A stretch of 42,353 nucleotides of DNA from positions 1 through 42,353 of the forward strand of contig UQDU01000020.1 in the NCBI GenBank assembly GCA_900539915.1. The letters run 5' to 3'. The position numbers were made by a program, and so were the translations under genes. The DNA is from an uncultured Bacteroidales bacterium. Lineage in GTDB: Bacteria; Bacteroidota; Bacteroidia; Bacteroidales; Muribaculaceae. Below the pieces are notes generated by a model. The model saw only the letters and a list, made by a program, of their open reading frames with translations, did no database searches and was not told the DNA's origin. Of the stretch, positions 24,152-31,413 are shown piece after piece; positions within the stretch are counted from its first letter, which is position 1; each line of letters starts with the position of its first letter.

Positions 24152-24622
24152 ATGGCAATAACTTTCATGACCAAAGAAGGCTATAAAAAGAAAATGGACG
24201 AAATCGCCTATCTCGAGTCGGTGAAGCGTCCTGAAATTTCTCGCGCCATAGCCGAAGCGCGTGACAAAGGTGACCTCTCTGAAAACTCTGAATATGACGC
24301 GGCCAAAGAGGCCCAGGGACTTCTCGAAATGAAGATTTCCCAGCTCAAGGATCTTGTGGCCAATGCCCGAATCATCGATGAAAGCACTCTCAACGAAAAC
24401 GAGGTGCAGATACTCAATACAGTCACTATCAAGAACACCGCCAACGGCATGACTATGGAATACACCATAGTAGCCGACTCCGAGGCCAATCTCAAGGAGA
24501 AGAAAATCGGCTCAAGCACCCCTATCGCTCAGGGTCTGCTCGGCCATAAGCTCGGCGAAGTGGTAGAAATCAAAGTGCCGGCCGGCATAGTGAAATTTGA
24601 AATCGTAAAAATCAGCTTCTGA
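24152..24622 (+). CDS. greA: Transcription elongation factor GreA
   Basis: 156 residues, normal length. Rescues backtracked RNA polymerase by stimulating cleavage of the transcript 3' end. The N-terminal coiled coil carries the acidic tip motif GDLSENSEYDAAKEAQ with the two metal-positioning acidic residues (about 39-54); the C-terminal FKBP-like domain ends GHKLGEVVEIKVPAGIVKFEIVKI. The HIT gene follows after 9 bases. Likely regulated by the terminator in its leader. Confidence 0.97.
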   Translation: MAITFMTKEGYKKKMDEIAYLESVKRPEISRAIAEARDKGDLSENSEYDAAKEAQGLLEMKISQLKDLVANARIIDESTLNENEVQILNTVTIKNTANGMTMEYTIVADSEANLKEKKIGSSTPIAQGLLGHKLGEVVEIKVPAGIVKFEIVKISF

Positions 24623-24631
24623 CCTCACTCT

Positions 24632-25024
24632 ATGGCAACGATATTCTCCAAGATAGCATCGGGCGAAATACCCTCTTATAAGATAGCTGAAGATGACCGC
24701 TTCTTCTCGTTTCTTGACATCAATCCGGTAGCTCCGGGTCATGTACTCGTGATTCCCAAGCGCGAGGTCGACTACATATTCGATCTCGAGGACGAGGAGC
24801 TTGCAGCCATGCAGCTTTTTGCGAAGCGTATCGCCAAGGCCATCGGCAAAGCTATGCCCTGCCGCAAGGTCGGACAGTGTGTGATAGGTCTGGAAGTACC
24901 CCATGCCCACATCCACCTCGTGCCCATGCGCACCGAGGCCGACATGGACTTCCGCAAGCCCAAGCTCAACCTCCCCCCCGAGGAGATGGAGCGCATAGCC
25001 GAAGCCATCCGCGCCGCCCTCTGA
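24632..25024 (+). CDS. HIT-family (histidine triad) nucleotide hydrolase
   Basis: 130 residues. FSKIASGEIPSYKI opens the Hint-type fold and HAHIHLVP (about 91-98) is the histidine triad with the nucleophilic His in the middle. HIT proteins hydrolyse adenosine phosphoramidates and related nucleotides; the physiological substrate is not evident. Nine bases after greA, so same operon; a strong terminator follows. Confidence 0.93.
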   Translation: MATIFSKIASGEIPSYKIAEDDRFFSFLDINPVAPGHVLVIPKREVDYIFDLEDEELAAMQLFAKRIAKAIGKAMPCRKVGQCVIGLEVPHAHIHLVPMRTEADMDFRKPKLNLPPEEMERIAEAIRAAL

Positions 25025-25042
25025 CCCAATACCAAGCAAAAG

Positions 25043-25106
25043 TCCCGGAGGGATGGATTTATGGTACCAAAGATTCTACCATAAGCCCATCCCTCCGGGA
25101 TTTTTT
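25043..25106 (+). terminator. Terminator of greA-HIT operon; copy 1 of repeat family C
   Basis: Perfect 14-bp outer stem (25043-25056 with 25087-25100), an inner ATGGTA/TACCAT stem (25061-25066 with 25077-25082), then six T residues (25101-25106). The opening TCCCGGAGGGATG and the nested-stem layout recur at 29028-29119, so it is also a dispersed repeat. Confidence 0.85.
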
Positions 25107-25202
25107 CGTGGTGGATTTCTGGCCGTCCGTAATGAGTACGTCCCTATTCGGGACTGCCTGGATGGTGTTCTTATGCAGTAATGACATGTCATGCCACAAT
25201 GT

Positions 25203-25360
25203 CACTAACTTAAACAGTTCGTAAATGCTTGAATGGCGTTATGAGGTAGTAGGGACATGCCATGGCATGTCGCCTAAAGCGTTGCAAATGAGGGGGTATC
25301 GCGTCAGCAGACATGCCATGGCATGTCCCTACTACGATGAACGTATTCCTTAAGTTAGTG
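25203..25360 (+). repeat. Family A palindromic element, copy 1
   Basis: Nested, MITE-like structure of 158 bases. Terminal 11-bp inverted repeats CACTAACTTAA (25203-25213) and its complement (25350-25360); inside, perfect 26-bp arms 25246-25271 and 25310-25335 that begin GTAGTAGGG. Each arm contains the 18-bp self-palindrome GACATGCCATGGCATGTC. The 38-base core is shared with the other copies. No ORF. Confidence 0.9.
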
Positions 25361-25380
25361 GCATTGTGGGCTACGCGCCC

Positions 25381-25604
25381 AACCCACCCATACAAACCTC
25401 GGAGAGGTTTCGCCCCACATGCACGACACATTGATGGCGCAGCCAGAGTGCAAGCAGGGCTTCCACGCCGTGACGCGGAAGCCCTGGGAGATGTGGGAGA
25501 GGAGGCGGGTCTTAGAGGACTACCTTCTCGGCTTTGTTGTTGATTACGCGGATGTAGACACCGTTTGAGGGGTTCTCTACACGGACGCCCTGGAGGTTGT
25601 AGTA
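25381..25604 (-). repeat. Left arm of the 224-bp outer inverted repeat (D)
   Basis: Its reverse complement aligns without gaps to 28351-28574, with about 11 differences by eye (roughly 95% identity). It covers the last 31 codons of the minus-strand exported-protein gene, its stop, and 131 non-coding bases. That part includes a CAGGGCTTC/GAAGCCCTG hairpin with no T-run and an AAACCTC/GAGGTTT hairpin. Confidence 0.93.
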
Positions 25605-26789
25605 GGTAGCATCGGCGTTGTCCATATCTGAGTTGAGGTCTTCGATAGAAGATCCTTCAAGGCCGGATACATATACGGTTTTCTTCACGCCGGGAGCACC
25701 GAAATAGTTCTCAAGAGTACCCTTTACAATAACTGTCTTGCCGACGTTGGCCGGGTTGGCTACGATATTGAGGGCTGTACGGGCGTCACCGGTAGGCAGT
25801 GCCACAGGAATCATGTTGCCTTCTGCATCTTTGAGAATGATGTTGGAATTTGATGCTGTCTCTGCTTCTGTGATGACTCCATCCTTAGCGTTGGCAGCGG
25901 TCTTCTCGTTTACGATACCTGTAACATAGACTGTCTCGGTATAGAGGTTGTTGAGAGCAAGAACGTTAGCCACAGTCAGAGGATTAGCTTCTGTACCCTC
26001 GTTCTCTACAACGACAGCCTTGAGGGCAACTTTGGCTGACACACCTTCTGCGCTCACTGTGGTCTCACCGGTAAATGTACCTGCAGTAGCGGATTTCATT
26101 GTCACGGGGAAACCTTCAGCCACATCGCTTGCTCCGATTGAGCCGTTGCCGCTGAATACATCACCTGTGGTGGTGAAATTGATGTCGTCAGAGATGTTTT
26201 CTACAGCCAGTTCAATGTTCTTTGTTATCGAAACATTGGCAGGTGCAGCGAAGTTAAGCTCTTCTGTCACCAGTGATATGCTGGGTTCTGCAGATGCACC
26301 GACAAATACGATTTTAGCTATCTGAGAGTTCTTGGAGCCGTCAGACTGGAATTTATAAGTGCCCTTAGCTATGCGATCAGCTGCCGCAACGGGAATCTTG
26401 AATGTGGTATTCTTTGCATTGATTTTGTATTTGGTCACAATATCTTTTGAGCCAACTGTGACAGTGATGGTGTTACCGGCATTGGTGGAAGGTTGGTTTG
26501 GAGTCGTAATCTGTATTTCAGTGACTTCAAAATCCAAATCTGTTGATATTGCACCCGCAGTCGCTCCAGATTTTAACATCACATAGATAGGTGTGTAGTT
26601 TGGATTGGATGTGTATGCGGATCCTGAGAATGTCCATTTCAATCCTGACTTCGGAGATGTGACAGTCTGTGGATTGTTTGCATCCCGAACCTGTGTAGTC
26701 CAGTCGTTGAAATCTTCTGTGACATCAGCAGCAAAAGCCATTGATGCTGCTCCTGCAAGACAGAGCAAAGAAAGTAGAGTCTTTTTCAT
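25512..26789 (-). CDS. Exported protein with DUF6359-like domain and conserved C-terminal tail
   Basis: 425 residues. Signal peptide MKKTLLSLLCLAGAASMAFA, cleaved near AFA-AD. The N-terminal region (VTEDFNDWTTQ...) looks like a beta-sandwich, with a second beta-rich domain from about 165. Near 270-375, VANVLALNN...VYVTGIV...IILKDAEGNMIPVALP...VGKTVIVKGTLENYFG resembles the OB-fold DUF6359 domain of Bacteroidales surface proteins. The tail YYNLQGVRVENPSNGVYI...KVVL resembles C-terminal sorting-type tails of exported proteins in this group; export route not proven. First 11 codons and last 31 codons are near-identical to the divergent partner at 27097. Function unknown. Confidence 0.78.
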   Translation of the reverse strand: MKKTLLSLLCLAGAASMAFAADVTEDFNDWTTQVRDANNPQTVTSPKSGLKWTFSGSAYTSNPNYTPIYVMLKSGATAGAISTDLDFEVTEIQITTPNQPSTNAGNTITVTVGSKDIVTKYKINAKNTTFKIPVAAADRIAKGTYKFQSDGSKNSQIAKIVFVGASAEPSISLVTEELNFAAPANVSITKNIELAVENISDDINFTTTGDVFSGNGSIGASDVAEGFPVTMKSATAGTFTGETTVSAEGVSAKVALKAVVVENEGTEANPLTVANVLALNNLYTETVYVTGIVNEKTAANAKDGVITEAETASNSNIILKDAEGNMIPVALPTGDARTALNIVANPANVGKTVIVKGTLENYFGAPGVKKTVYVSGLEGSSIEDLNSDMDNADATYYNLQGVRVENPSNGVYIRVINNKAEKVVL

Positions 26790-26822
26790 AATTAGAAATT
26801 TGAGATTAATGTTTGTGATTAG
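26767..26822 (-). repeat. Left arm of the 56-bp inner inverted repeat
   Basis: Reverse complement matches 27064-27119 with two differences. It covers the first seven codons, the ATG and about 33 bases of leader of each divergent gene. Confidence 0.9.
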
Positions 26823-27096
26823 GGATTAATGCAATATTAGATGATTGATGATACAAAGATATGGAATAAATTTATGTTTGTCAATACATTTTGTGTGTTA
26901 TTTTCAAATTTTAGTAAATTTATTTTGAAATTAATTAGATTGAGTTCGATTGATGTGTTTTTGTGCCTATAGGAAGAAGGTTTATTGTTGTCACTTAGCT
27001 CCAAGCAATCAATGAGATACCATGTAAAATGCGCGTTTAAGCATGGCTAAAAGCCACTGCTCCCTAATCACCAACACTAATCTCAAATTTCTAATT
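26790..27096. other. Divergent regulatory region between the paired exported-protein genes
   Basis: 307 AT-rich bases, no gene. Contains the leader halves of the 56-bp inverted repeat at both ends and the minus-strand promoter. Confidence 0.6.
26854..26885 (-). promoter_or_regulatory. Promoter of the minus-strand exported-protein gene
   Basis: On the minus strand: ATTG (26885-26882), 20 bases, TATCTTTG (26861-26854). Predicted start near 26847 and a leader of about 58 bases. No equally good box is seen for the divergent partner; the best is TATTGTTG near 26983-26990. Confidence 0.6.
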
Positions 27097-27119
27097 ATGA
27101 AAAAGACTCTACTTTCTTT
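27064..27119 (+). repeat. Right arm of the 56-bp inner inverted repeat
   Basis: See the left arm at 26767-26822. It ends at codon seven of the plus-strand gene, after which the two genes diverge abruptly. Confidence 0.9.
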
Positions 27120-28443
27120 ATTTGCCGCTCTGGCATGCGTGTCAGCGGCTACAGCCGCCGAAGTCACTTTTGACTTCACGACTGCTGATGCCGATGGAAA
27201 AATCTATGGATTTACGCCTAACAATAATACGTATGTCACAACAGGAAGCATGGCCGAAGGCGTTGCCACAATCGCAATTAATAAAGGAACTGGAAACGGT
27301 ATCCGTGTTTATGGCACCAGCCCTTCTTGTCAGCTGCGAGTATATAACGGTAGCGGTATTACCGTATCGGTAACCGGAGGCAATATCACTGAGATTGCAT
27401 TCACTGGTAAGGTGTTGACTGCTATTACTTATGGTGCTGACAAAACACCTCTCTCTGGCGCATCAAGTGCATCTTGGACTGGAAATGCCGCATCTGTTGA
27501 ATTTGCGAATACAGTAAAAGATTCAAAAGGCAAAAACCAGACAGTGCAGATTACCAAGATGGTCATCACCTACACCCCTACCGGTACTCAGAAGCAAGTC
27601 GCTGAGCTTTCTTTCCCCGAGCAGGCATACACAGTGGCTATCGACAAGACTTTTGACAACCCCGCTCTGACCTGCAACTCTGATGGCGAGGTGACATATT
27701 CTTCATCCGACCAGAAAGTGGCTACTGTCGACGAGTCAACTGGTGAAATCACTCTTGAGGGTATCGGCACCACAACCATTACCGCCATATCAGCTGAAAC
27801 CGCTACCTACTATGAAGGAAAAGCACAGTACACTCTCACTGTCACAGGTAAGATGGTAACAGCTCGCAAAGCTGCTGCTATGGAAGCCGGCAAATACTTC
27901 CTCATGCGTGGCGAGCAGGTTGCAACACCTATCGCAGCAGACAAACCATATGGCTACCTCGTGGTAGAAGATTGCACCGTTGACGGCTCTGACGTTACTG
28001 CTCCCGAAAGCAATCTCTTTACATTCTCCAAAGAGGGCGACAGCTACACCATCCAGGACAGCTACGGGCGTTATCTCTACCTTGATGCTTCTCACATGAG
28101 CTTCAATGTTGCCGAGACAGCTACAGATAACTACCTGTGGAACGTAACCATCGATGAGCAAGGAAACGGCACTATTACAAACGTTGGCCGCACAGGGGTT
28201 ACAGTGGCATGGGCAGAGAGCTACAAGAATTTCTCTGTAGCTGCATCACCTGCCGCCGACCTTATGCCCGTCATGTACATCTACGGTGGCTCGTCATCTA
28301 TCGACAATATCAACTCTGACTCTGTTGACGCAGAAGAAGGTACAGCCGTTTACTACAACCTCCAGGGCGCACGTGTTGAGAACCCCTCAAACGGTGTCTA
28401 CATCCGCGTAATCAACAACAAAGCCGAGAAGGTAATCCTCTAA
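27097..28443 (+). CDS. Exported protein with Ig-like (BIG2) domain and conserved C-terminal tail
   Basis: 448 residues from ATG 27097; an upstream in-frame ATG at 27043 precedes the signal peptide and is rejected. Signal peptide MKKTLLSLFAALACVSAATAA. A beta-rich N-terminal domain (FDFTTADADGKIYGF...) is followed by a BIG2-like bacterial Ig domain near 165-245 (ALTCNSDGEVTYSSSDQKVATVDESTGEITLEGIGTTTITA, each part typical). A region with AGKYFLM...YTIQDSYGRYLYLD near 260-380 recalls a lectin-like trefoil. It ends with the tail YYNLQGARVENPSNGVYI shared with the divergent partner. Likely surface or periplasmic; ligand unknown. Confidence 0.78.
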   Translation: MKKTLLSLFAALACVSAATAAEVTFDFTTADADGKIYGFTPNNNTYVTTGSMAEGVATIAINKGTGNGIRVYGTSPSCQLRVYNGSGITVSVTGGNITEIAFTGKVLTAITYGADKTPLSGASSASWTGNAASVEFANTVKDSKGKNQTVQITKMVITYTPTGTQKQVAELSFPEQAYTVAIDKTFDNPALTCNSDGEVTYSSSDQKVATVDESTGEITLEGIGTTTITAISAETATYYEGKAQYTLTVTGKMVTARKAAAMEAGKYFLMRGEQVATPIAADKPYGYLVVEDCTVDGSDVTAPESNLFTFSKEGDSYTIQDSYGRYLYLDASHMSFNVAETATDNYLWNVTIDEQGNGTITNVGRTGVTVAWAESYKNFSVAASPAADLMPVMYIYGGSSSIDNINSDSVDAEEGTAVYYNLQGARVENPSNGVYIRVINNKAEKVIL

Positions 28444-28574
28444 GACCCACATCCTCTCCCACATCTCTCAGGGCTTCTGCGTCACGGCGTGGAAGCCCTG
28501 ACTGCACTCTGGCTGCGCCATCAATGTGCCGTGCATGTGGGGCGAAACCTCTCCGAGGTTTGTATGGGTGGGTT
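28351..28574 (+). repeat. Right arm of the 224-bp outer inverted repeat (D)
   Basis: Counterpart of 25381-25604. Similarity stops at about 28574, a few bases before family B element. The non-coding part is as well conserved as the coding part. Confidence 0.93.
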
Positions 28575-28590
28575 ACGCACAGCTAAGGGT

Positions 28591-28721
28591 GTTGCAAAAC
28601 TTGCATTTAGACCCTCAAACTTGTAGGGATGCACCCCGGTGCATCCGCCAACACGCTGACAATCAGTATATGTATATCGTCTGCACCGTGGTGCAGCCCT
28701 ACAATTTGACAGTTTTGCAAC
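28591..28721 (+). repeat. Family B palindromic element
   Basis: 131 bases. Terminal 11-bp inverted repeats GTTGCAAAACT (28591-28601) and AGTTTTGCAAC (28711-28721). Inside, TTGTAGGG plus the palindrome GGATGCACC-CC-GGTGCATCC on the left, and CTGCACC-GT-GGTGCAG plus CCCTACAA on the right. Same plan as family A (GTAGGG-palindrome ... palindrome-CCCTAC) with a different core. Confidence 0.85.
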
Positions 28722-28804
28722 GGCCTCTACACCTATACCTATATATCCGAGTATGCCTCTCTCGCGTACACACCCACAATGAGCGACGCGCTGATACACC
28801 GCAA

Positions 28805-28893
28805 GTAGTAGGGACATGCCATGGCATGTCGCCTGAAGCCATGCTAATGAGGGGTATTGCGTCAGCAGACATGCCATGGCATGTCCCTACTGC
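28805..28893 (+). repeat. Family A palindromic element, copy 2
   Basis: Arms 28805-28830 and 28868-28893 with the GACATGCCATGGCATGTC palindrome in both; one mismatch in the right arm end. Same orientation as copy 1; the right flank (CCTTCAGTTAGCGACATTGTG) is a decayed form of the copy 1 terminus. Confidence 0.9.
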
Positions 28894-28924
28894 GATGAAT
28901 GCATTCCTTCAGTTAGCGACATTG

Positions 28925-28946
28925 TGTCATGGCATGTCACTACTAC
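28925..28946 (+). repeat. Family A fragment
   Basis: TGTCATGGCATGTCACTACTAC is a single decayed right arm, 31 bases after copy 2. Confidence 0.65.
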
Positions 28947-29027
28947 ATATCTGGCTGACAATAGGTTATGCTTGCATGGGAGCCTGGGGCGGATACACTC
29001 TCTCTGCATGCAGTTTGGATAACAGAA

Positions 29028-29119
29028 TCCCGGAGGGATGATTTTATGCTTAACCCCGGACTCGTCATGGCTACGCGATTTCTCATCTACGGTTTAGCAT
29101 GAGGCCGTCCCTCTCGGGA
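29028..29119 (+). repeat. Family C palindromic element, copy 2
   Basis: Outer arms TCCCGGAGGGATG (29028-29040) and GTCCCTCTCGGGA (29107-29119) pair with one bulge; inner arms ATGCTTAACC (29046-29055) and GGTTTAGCAT (29091-29100) pair 9 of 10. Larger loop than copy 1 and no long T-run. Confidence 0.75.
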
Positions 29120-29216
29120 CTTCTTAAGTTACCGACTTTATTTTATGCGAAAAATCACAGCCTACTGTAACACTACTGATTTAATTTTATCTACCTATAA
29201 TCAGTAGATTGGGATT

Positions 29217-29292
29217 TGGAGCGGTAGACGGGACTCGAACCCGCGACCCTCGGCTTGGGAAGCCAATGCTCTACCAACTGAGCCACTACCGC
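29217..29292 (-). tRNA. tRNA-Gly, anticodon CCC, CCA encoded
   Basis: The minus strand folds as a complete cloverleaf: acceptor GCGGTAG (29292-29286) with CTACCGC (29227-29221), D arm GCTC...GAGC, anticodon stem TTGGC/GCCGA around loop TTCCCAA, and T arm GCGGG-TTCGAGT-CCCGT. The discriminator is T29220, followed by a genomic CCA (29219-29217). Anticodon CCC reads GGG. The T-loop is standard. Confidence 0.97.
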
Positions 29293-29394
29293 ATAACGTT
29301 TTTGCTGACACAAATGTAGGCATAAATCGGCTGTATTAAAAGTTAAAAAAAGTTTCAACTATTGATTGCAACAACAATCGGTTGAAAAAAGGTT

Positions 29395-29402
29395 TATATT
29401 TG
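29395..29402 (+). promoter_or_regulatory. -7 promoter box for the OmpA/TPR lipoprotein gene
   Basis: TATATTTG, full TAnnTTTG match, 42 bases before the ATG. A second match, TACTTTTG at 29431-29438, is too close to the start codon unless the message is leaderless. No ideal -33 partner. Confidence 0.42.
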
Positions 29403-29443
29403 TATGTCCCAATGACATCACATCAATTTTTACTTTTGTAACT

Positions 29444-31129
29444 ATGAACATCTATTCCAAATGCTCTTTACTGACGCTGGCTGTGGGGTCAATGACTCTC
29501 GCCGGATGTTCGTCAAAGATGAAAGACTTCAAATCCGAGTATTTCTCGTGCAATCCTCAGCCTCTGGAAGTGGTCGGCCAGAACGTACCAGCCACAGTGA
29601 CTGCGCGTGTGCCCCAGAAATTCTTTGTCAAAAACGCCGAGCTCACCGTCACCCCTACCCTGAAATTTGCCAACGGCGAACTGAAGTCGGCTCCCGTAAT
29701 GTTTGAAGGCGAAAAGGTGCGTGGCAATTATCCCACCATCAGCTATGACAACGGCGGCACTATGACTATCCCTGTCAACTACGTGTATCAGCCGGAGATG
29801 CGCCAGAGCGAATTGTATCTTGACTTCAACGTCCGTCAGGGCAACAAGCAGTATGTGCTTCCCTCGGTCAAAGTGGGCGACGGTGTCATAGCCACAGCGG
29901 CTCTCTCGGATGCCGGCACTGTGACTCCGGCTGCTGCTGCCGACAAATATCAGCGCATCGTCAACGAAAAATATAAGGCTGACATCCACTTCCTGATTAA
30001 TCAGGCCAATGTACGTTCGGGCGAAACCAACTCCGAGGGCATGAACGCTTTCAAGTCCGACCTTAAGAAGGCAGCACAGGATACGGCTCGTGTAATCGAG
30101 GAAATCAACATTTCATCATATGCTTCGCCCGAAGGCTCACTGGAATTTAACACCCAGCTGGCCGAGAACCGCGAGACCAACACCTCCAAGTATCTCAACG
30201 ACCAGCTCAAGAAGGACAAAATCTCAAGCTTCGGCGAACTGACCGCTCAGTTTACCCCCGAGGACTGGGAAGGCTTCCAGGAACTGGTGGCTGCAAGCGA
30301 CATTCAGGACAAGCAGCTTATCCTCTCTGTGCTCTCCATGTATAAAGACCCGGCACAGCGCGAACAGGAAATCCGCAACATGTCAAGCATCTTTGACCAG
30401 CTCGCTGAAACCATCCTCCCCAAACTGCGCCGCTCTCGCCTGACAGCATCGGTCAATGTCATCGGACGCAGCGACGAGCAGATTAACGAGGCATTTGACA
30501 AGAATCCCAAAGTCCTGTCGGTTGACGAGCTCCTCTATGCAGCCAATCTGACCAATGACAAGGCTCGCAAACAGGCTATATATGAAACAGCCATCGCCCA
30601 GTACCCCTCTGACTATCGTGCTTACAATAACCTCGGCAATCTCTACTATGCAGCCGGCGAGTACGAAAAGGCCAATGCACAGTTTAACAAGGCTAAGGCA
30701 ATCAACCCGACAGCCAAGGAGATAGCCATGAACGAGGCTCTGCTCGCTCTCGTCAATAAGGATATGCAGACAGCCCAGCAGAAACTCGGCCAGGCTGCCG
30801 ATGTAGAAGGTCTCGGCGGTGCTCTCGGCACATATTACCTCATGGAGGGCAACAACGACCAGGCTCTCAGAGCTTTTGGCGACACCCAGAGCAACAATGC
30901 GGCTCTCGCACAGATTCTCAACAAGAACTACAGCGCAGCACAGAGGATACTCAACAATATCACTCCTGATGCTACCACATATTATCTCAAGGCCATCGTA
31001 GGTGCCCGCACCAACAACGAGGCCGAGGTGATGACCAACCTCCGCAAAGCCATATCGCTTGACCGTAATCTGGCTTCACAGGCTGCCACCGACCTCGAGT
31101 TTGCTTCATTCAACCTCAGCAAGCTCTGA
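29444..31129 (+). CDS. Lipoprotein with OmpA-like and TPR regions
   Basis: 561 residues from ATG 29444; the frame extends upstream but the signal peptide begins here. Lipobox LAGC with Cys22 (MTLAGCSSK) marks a lipoprotein. A beta-rich N-terminal half (about 30-150) precedes an OmpA-C-like block (ADIHFLINQANVR ... INISSYASPEGSLEFNTQLAENRETNTSKYL, about 170-250), suggesting peptidoglycan contact. A TPR segment (YPSDYRAYNNLGNLYYAAGEYEKANAQFNKAKAINP, about 385-425) and helical repeats run to the C-terminus. Such proteins are abundant outer-membrane components in Bacteroidales. It has its own terminator. Confidence 0.82.
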   Translation: MNIYSKCSLLTLAVGSMTLAGCSSKMKDFKSEYFSCNPQPLEVVGQNVPATVTARVPQKFFVKNAELTVTPTLKFANGELKSAPVMFEGEKVRGNYPTISYDNGGTMTIPVNYVYQPEMRQSELYLDFNVRQGNKQYVLPSVKVGDGVIATAALSDAGTVTPAAAADKYQRIVNEKYKADIHFLINQANVRSGETNSEGMNAFKSDLKKAAQDTARVIEEINISSYASPEGSLEFNTQLAENRETNTSKYLNDQLKKDKISSFGELTAQFTPEDWEGFQELVAASDIQDKQLILSVLSMYKDPAQREQEIRNMSSIFDQLAETILPKLRRSRLTASVNVIGRSDEQINEAFDKNPKVLSVDELLYAANLTNDKARKQAIYETAIAQYPSDYRAYNNLGNLYYAAGEYEKANAQFNKAKAINPTAKEIAMNEALLALVNKDMQTAQQKLGQAADVEGLGGALGTYYLMEGNNDQALRAFGDTQSNNAALAQILNKNYSAAQRILNNITPDATTYYLKAIVGARTNNEAEVMTNLRKAISLDRNLASQAATDLEFASFNLSKL

Positions 31130-31153
31130 TCAACAGTCACATTCCCCTACAAA

Positions 31154-31197
31154 AAAGCCGCTCCGATGTGAATTTCCTATCGGAGCGGCTTTATTTT
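31154..31197 (+). terminator. Intrinsic terminator after the OmpA/TPR lipoprotein gene
   Basis: 14-bp stem AAAGCCGCTCCGAT (31154-31167) with its complement (31179-31192), 11-base loop, then TTATTTTG-type T-rich tail. Twenty-five bases after the stop codon. Confidence 0.93.
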
Positions 31198-31205
31198 GTC
31201 AATAT

Positions 31206-31345
31206 CACTAACTTAAGCAGTGAACCCCATCAAAGTAGGACATGCCATGGCCTGTCTGCTAATACATCACCCTCATTAGCATGGCTTTAGGCGACATGCC
31301 ATGGCATGTCCCTACTACGATATGTGCATTCTTTGAGTTCGTGTT
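31206..31345 (-). repeat. Family A palindromic element, copy 3 (inverted)
   Basis: Begins with the same CACTAACTTAA terminus (31206-31216). Arms 31235-31256 (shortened, one change in the palindrome) and 31293-31318 (perfect). The core between the arms is the reverse complement of the copy 1 and 2 cores, so this copy is inverted. It sits right after the terminator at 31197. Confidence 0.88.
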
Positions 31346-31413
31346 TTTGCAACACATTAGTAGACCCAGAGGCTTCTTGTCAAAGCCGTGCGCCTAATAT
31401 ATAGAGGGGGGAT

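Larger units (their letters stand above)
25025..25511. other. Repeat-rich intergenic stretch downstream of the HIT gene
   Basis: No gene. In order: family C terminator, a GTCCC-tattc-GGGAC mini-hairpin near 25140-25155, a decayed family A fragment near 25183-25202, family A copy 1, and the non-coding part of the left 224-bp arm. Confidence 0.7.
28444..29216. other. 773-base repeat-only region between the plus-strand exported gene and tRNA-Gly
   Basis: No credible gene. In order: D arm remainder, family B, family A copy 2, a family A fragment, family C copy 2, then a CTACTGAT/ATCAGTAG inverted repeat (29173-29180, 29200-29207) just beyond the tRNA 3' end, without a T-run. Confidence 0.7.

Noticed and set aside
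28470..28510. CAGGGCTTC...GAAGCCCTG hairpin as an intrinsic terminator of the exported-protein gene
   Set aside because: No T-run follows in either copy.
28526..29041. 171-codon plus-strand frame through the repeat region
   Set aside because: It only translates palindromic repeats (families A, B and D); repeated CHGMS-type peptides are a signature of such spurious frames.
25043..29119. Composite transposon bounded by families C and A
   Set aside because: Outer repeats A and C are in direct orientation while the D arms are inverted, no transposase is present, and no target duplication is visible.
29173..29292. Integrated element attachment site at tRNA-Gly
   Set aside because: The adjacent CTACTGAT repeat is unrelated to the tRNA 3' end, and no integrase or duplicated tRNA fragment is seen.
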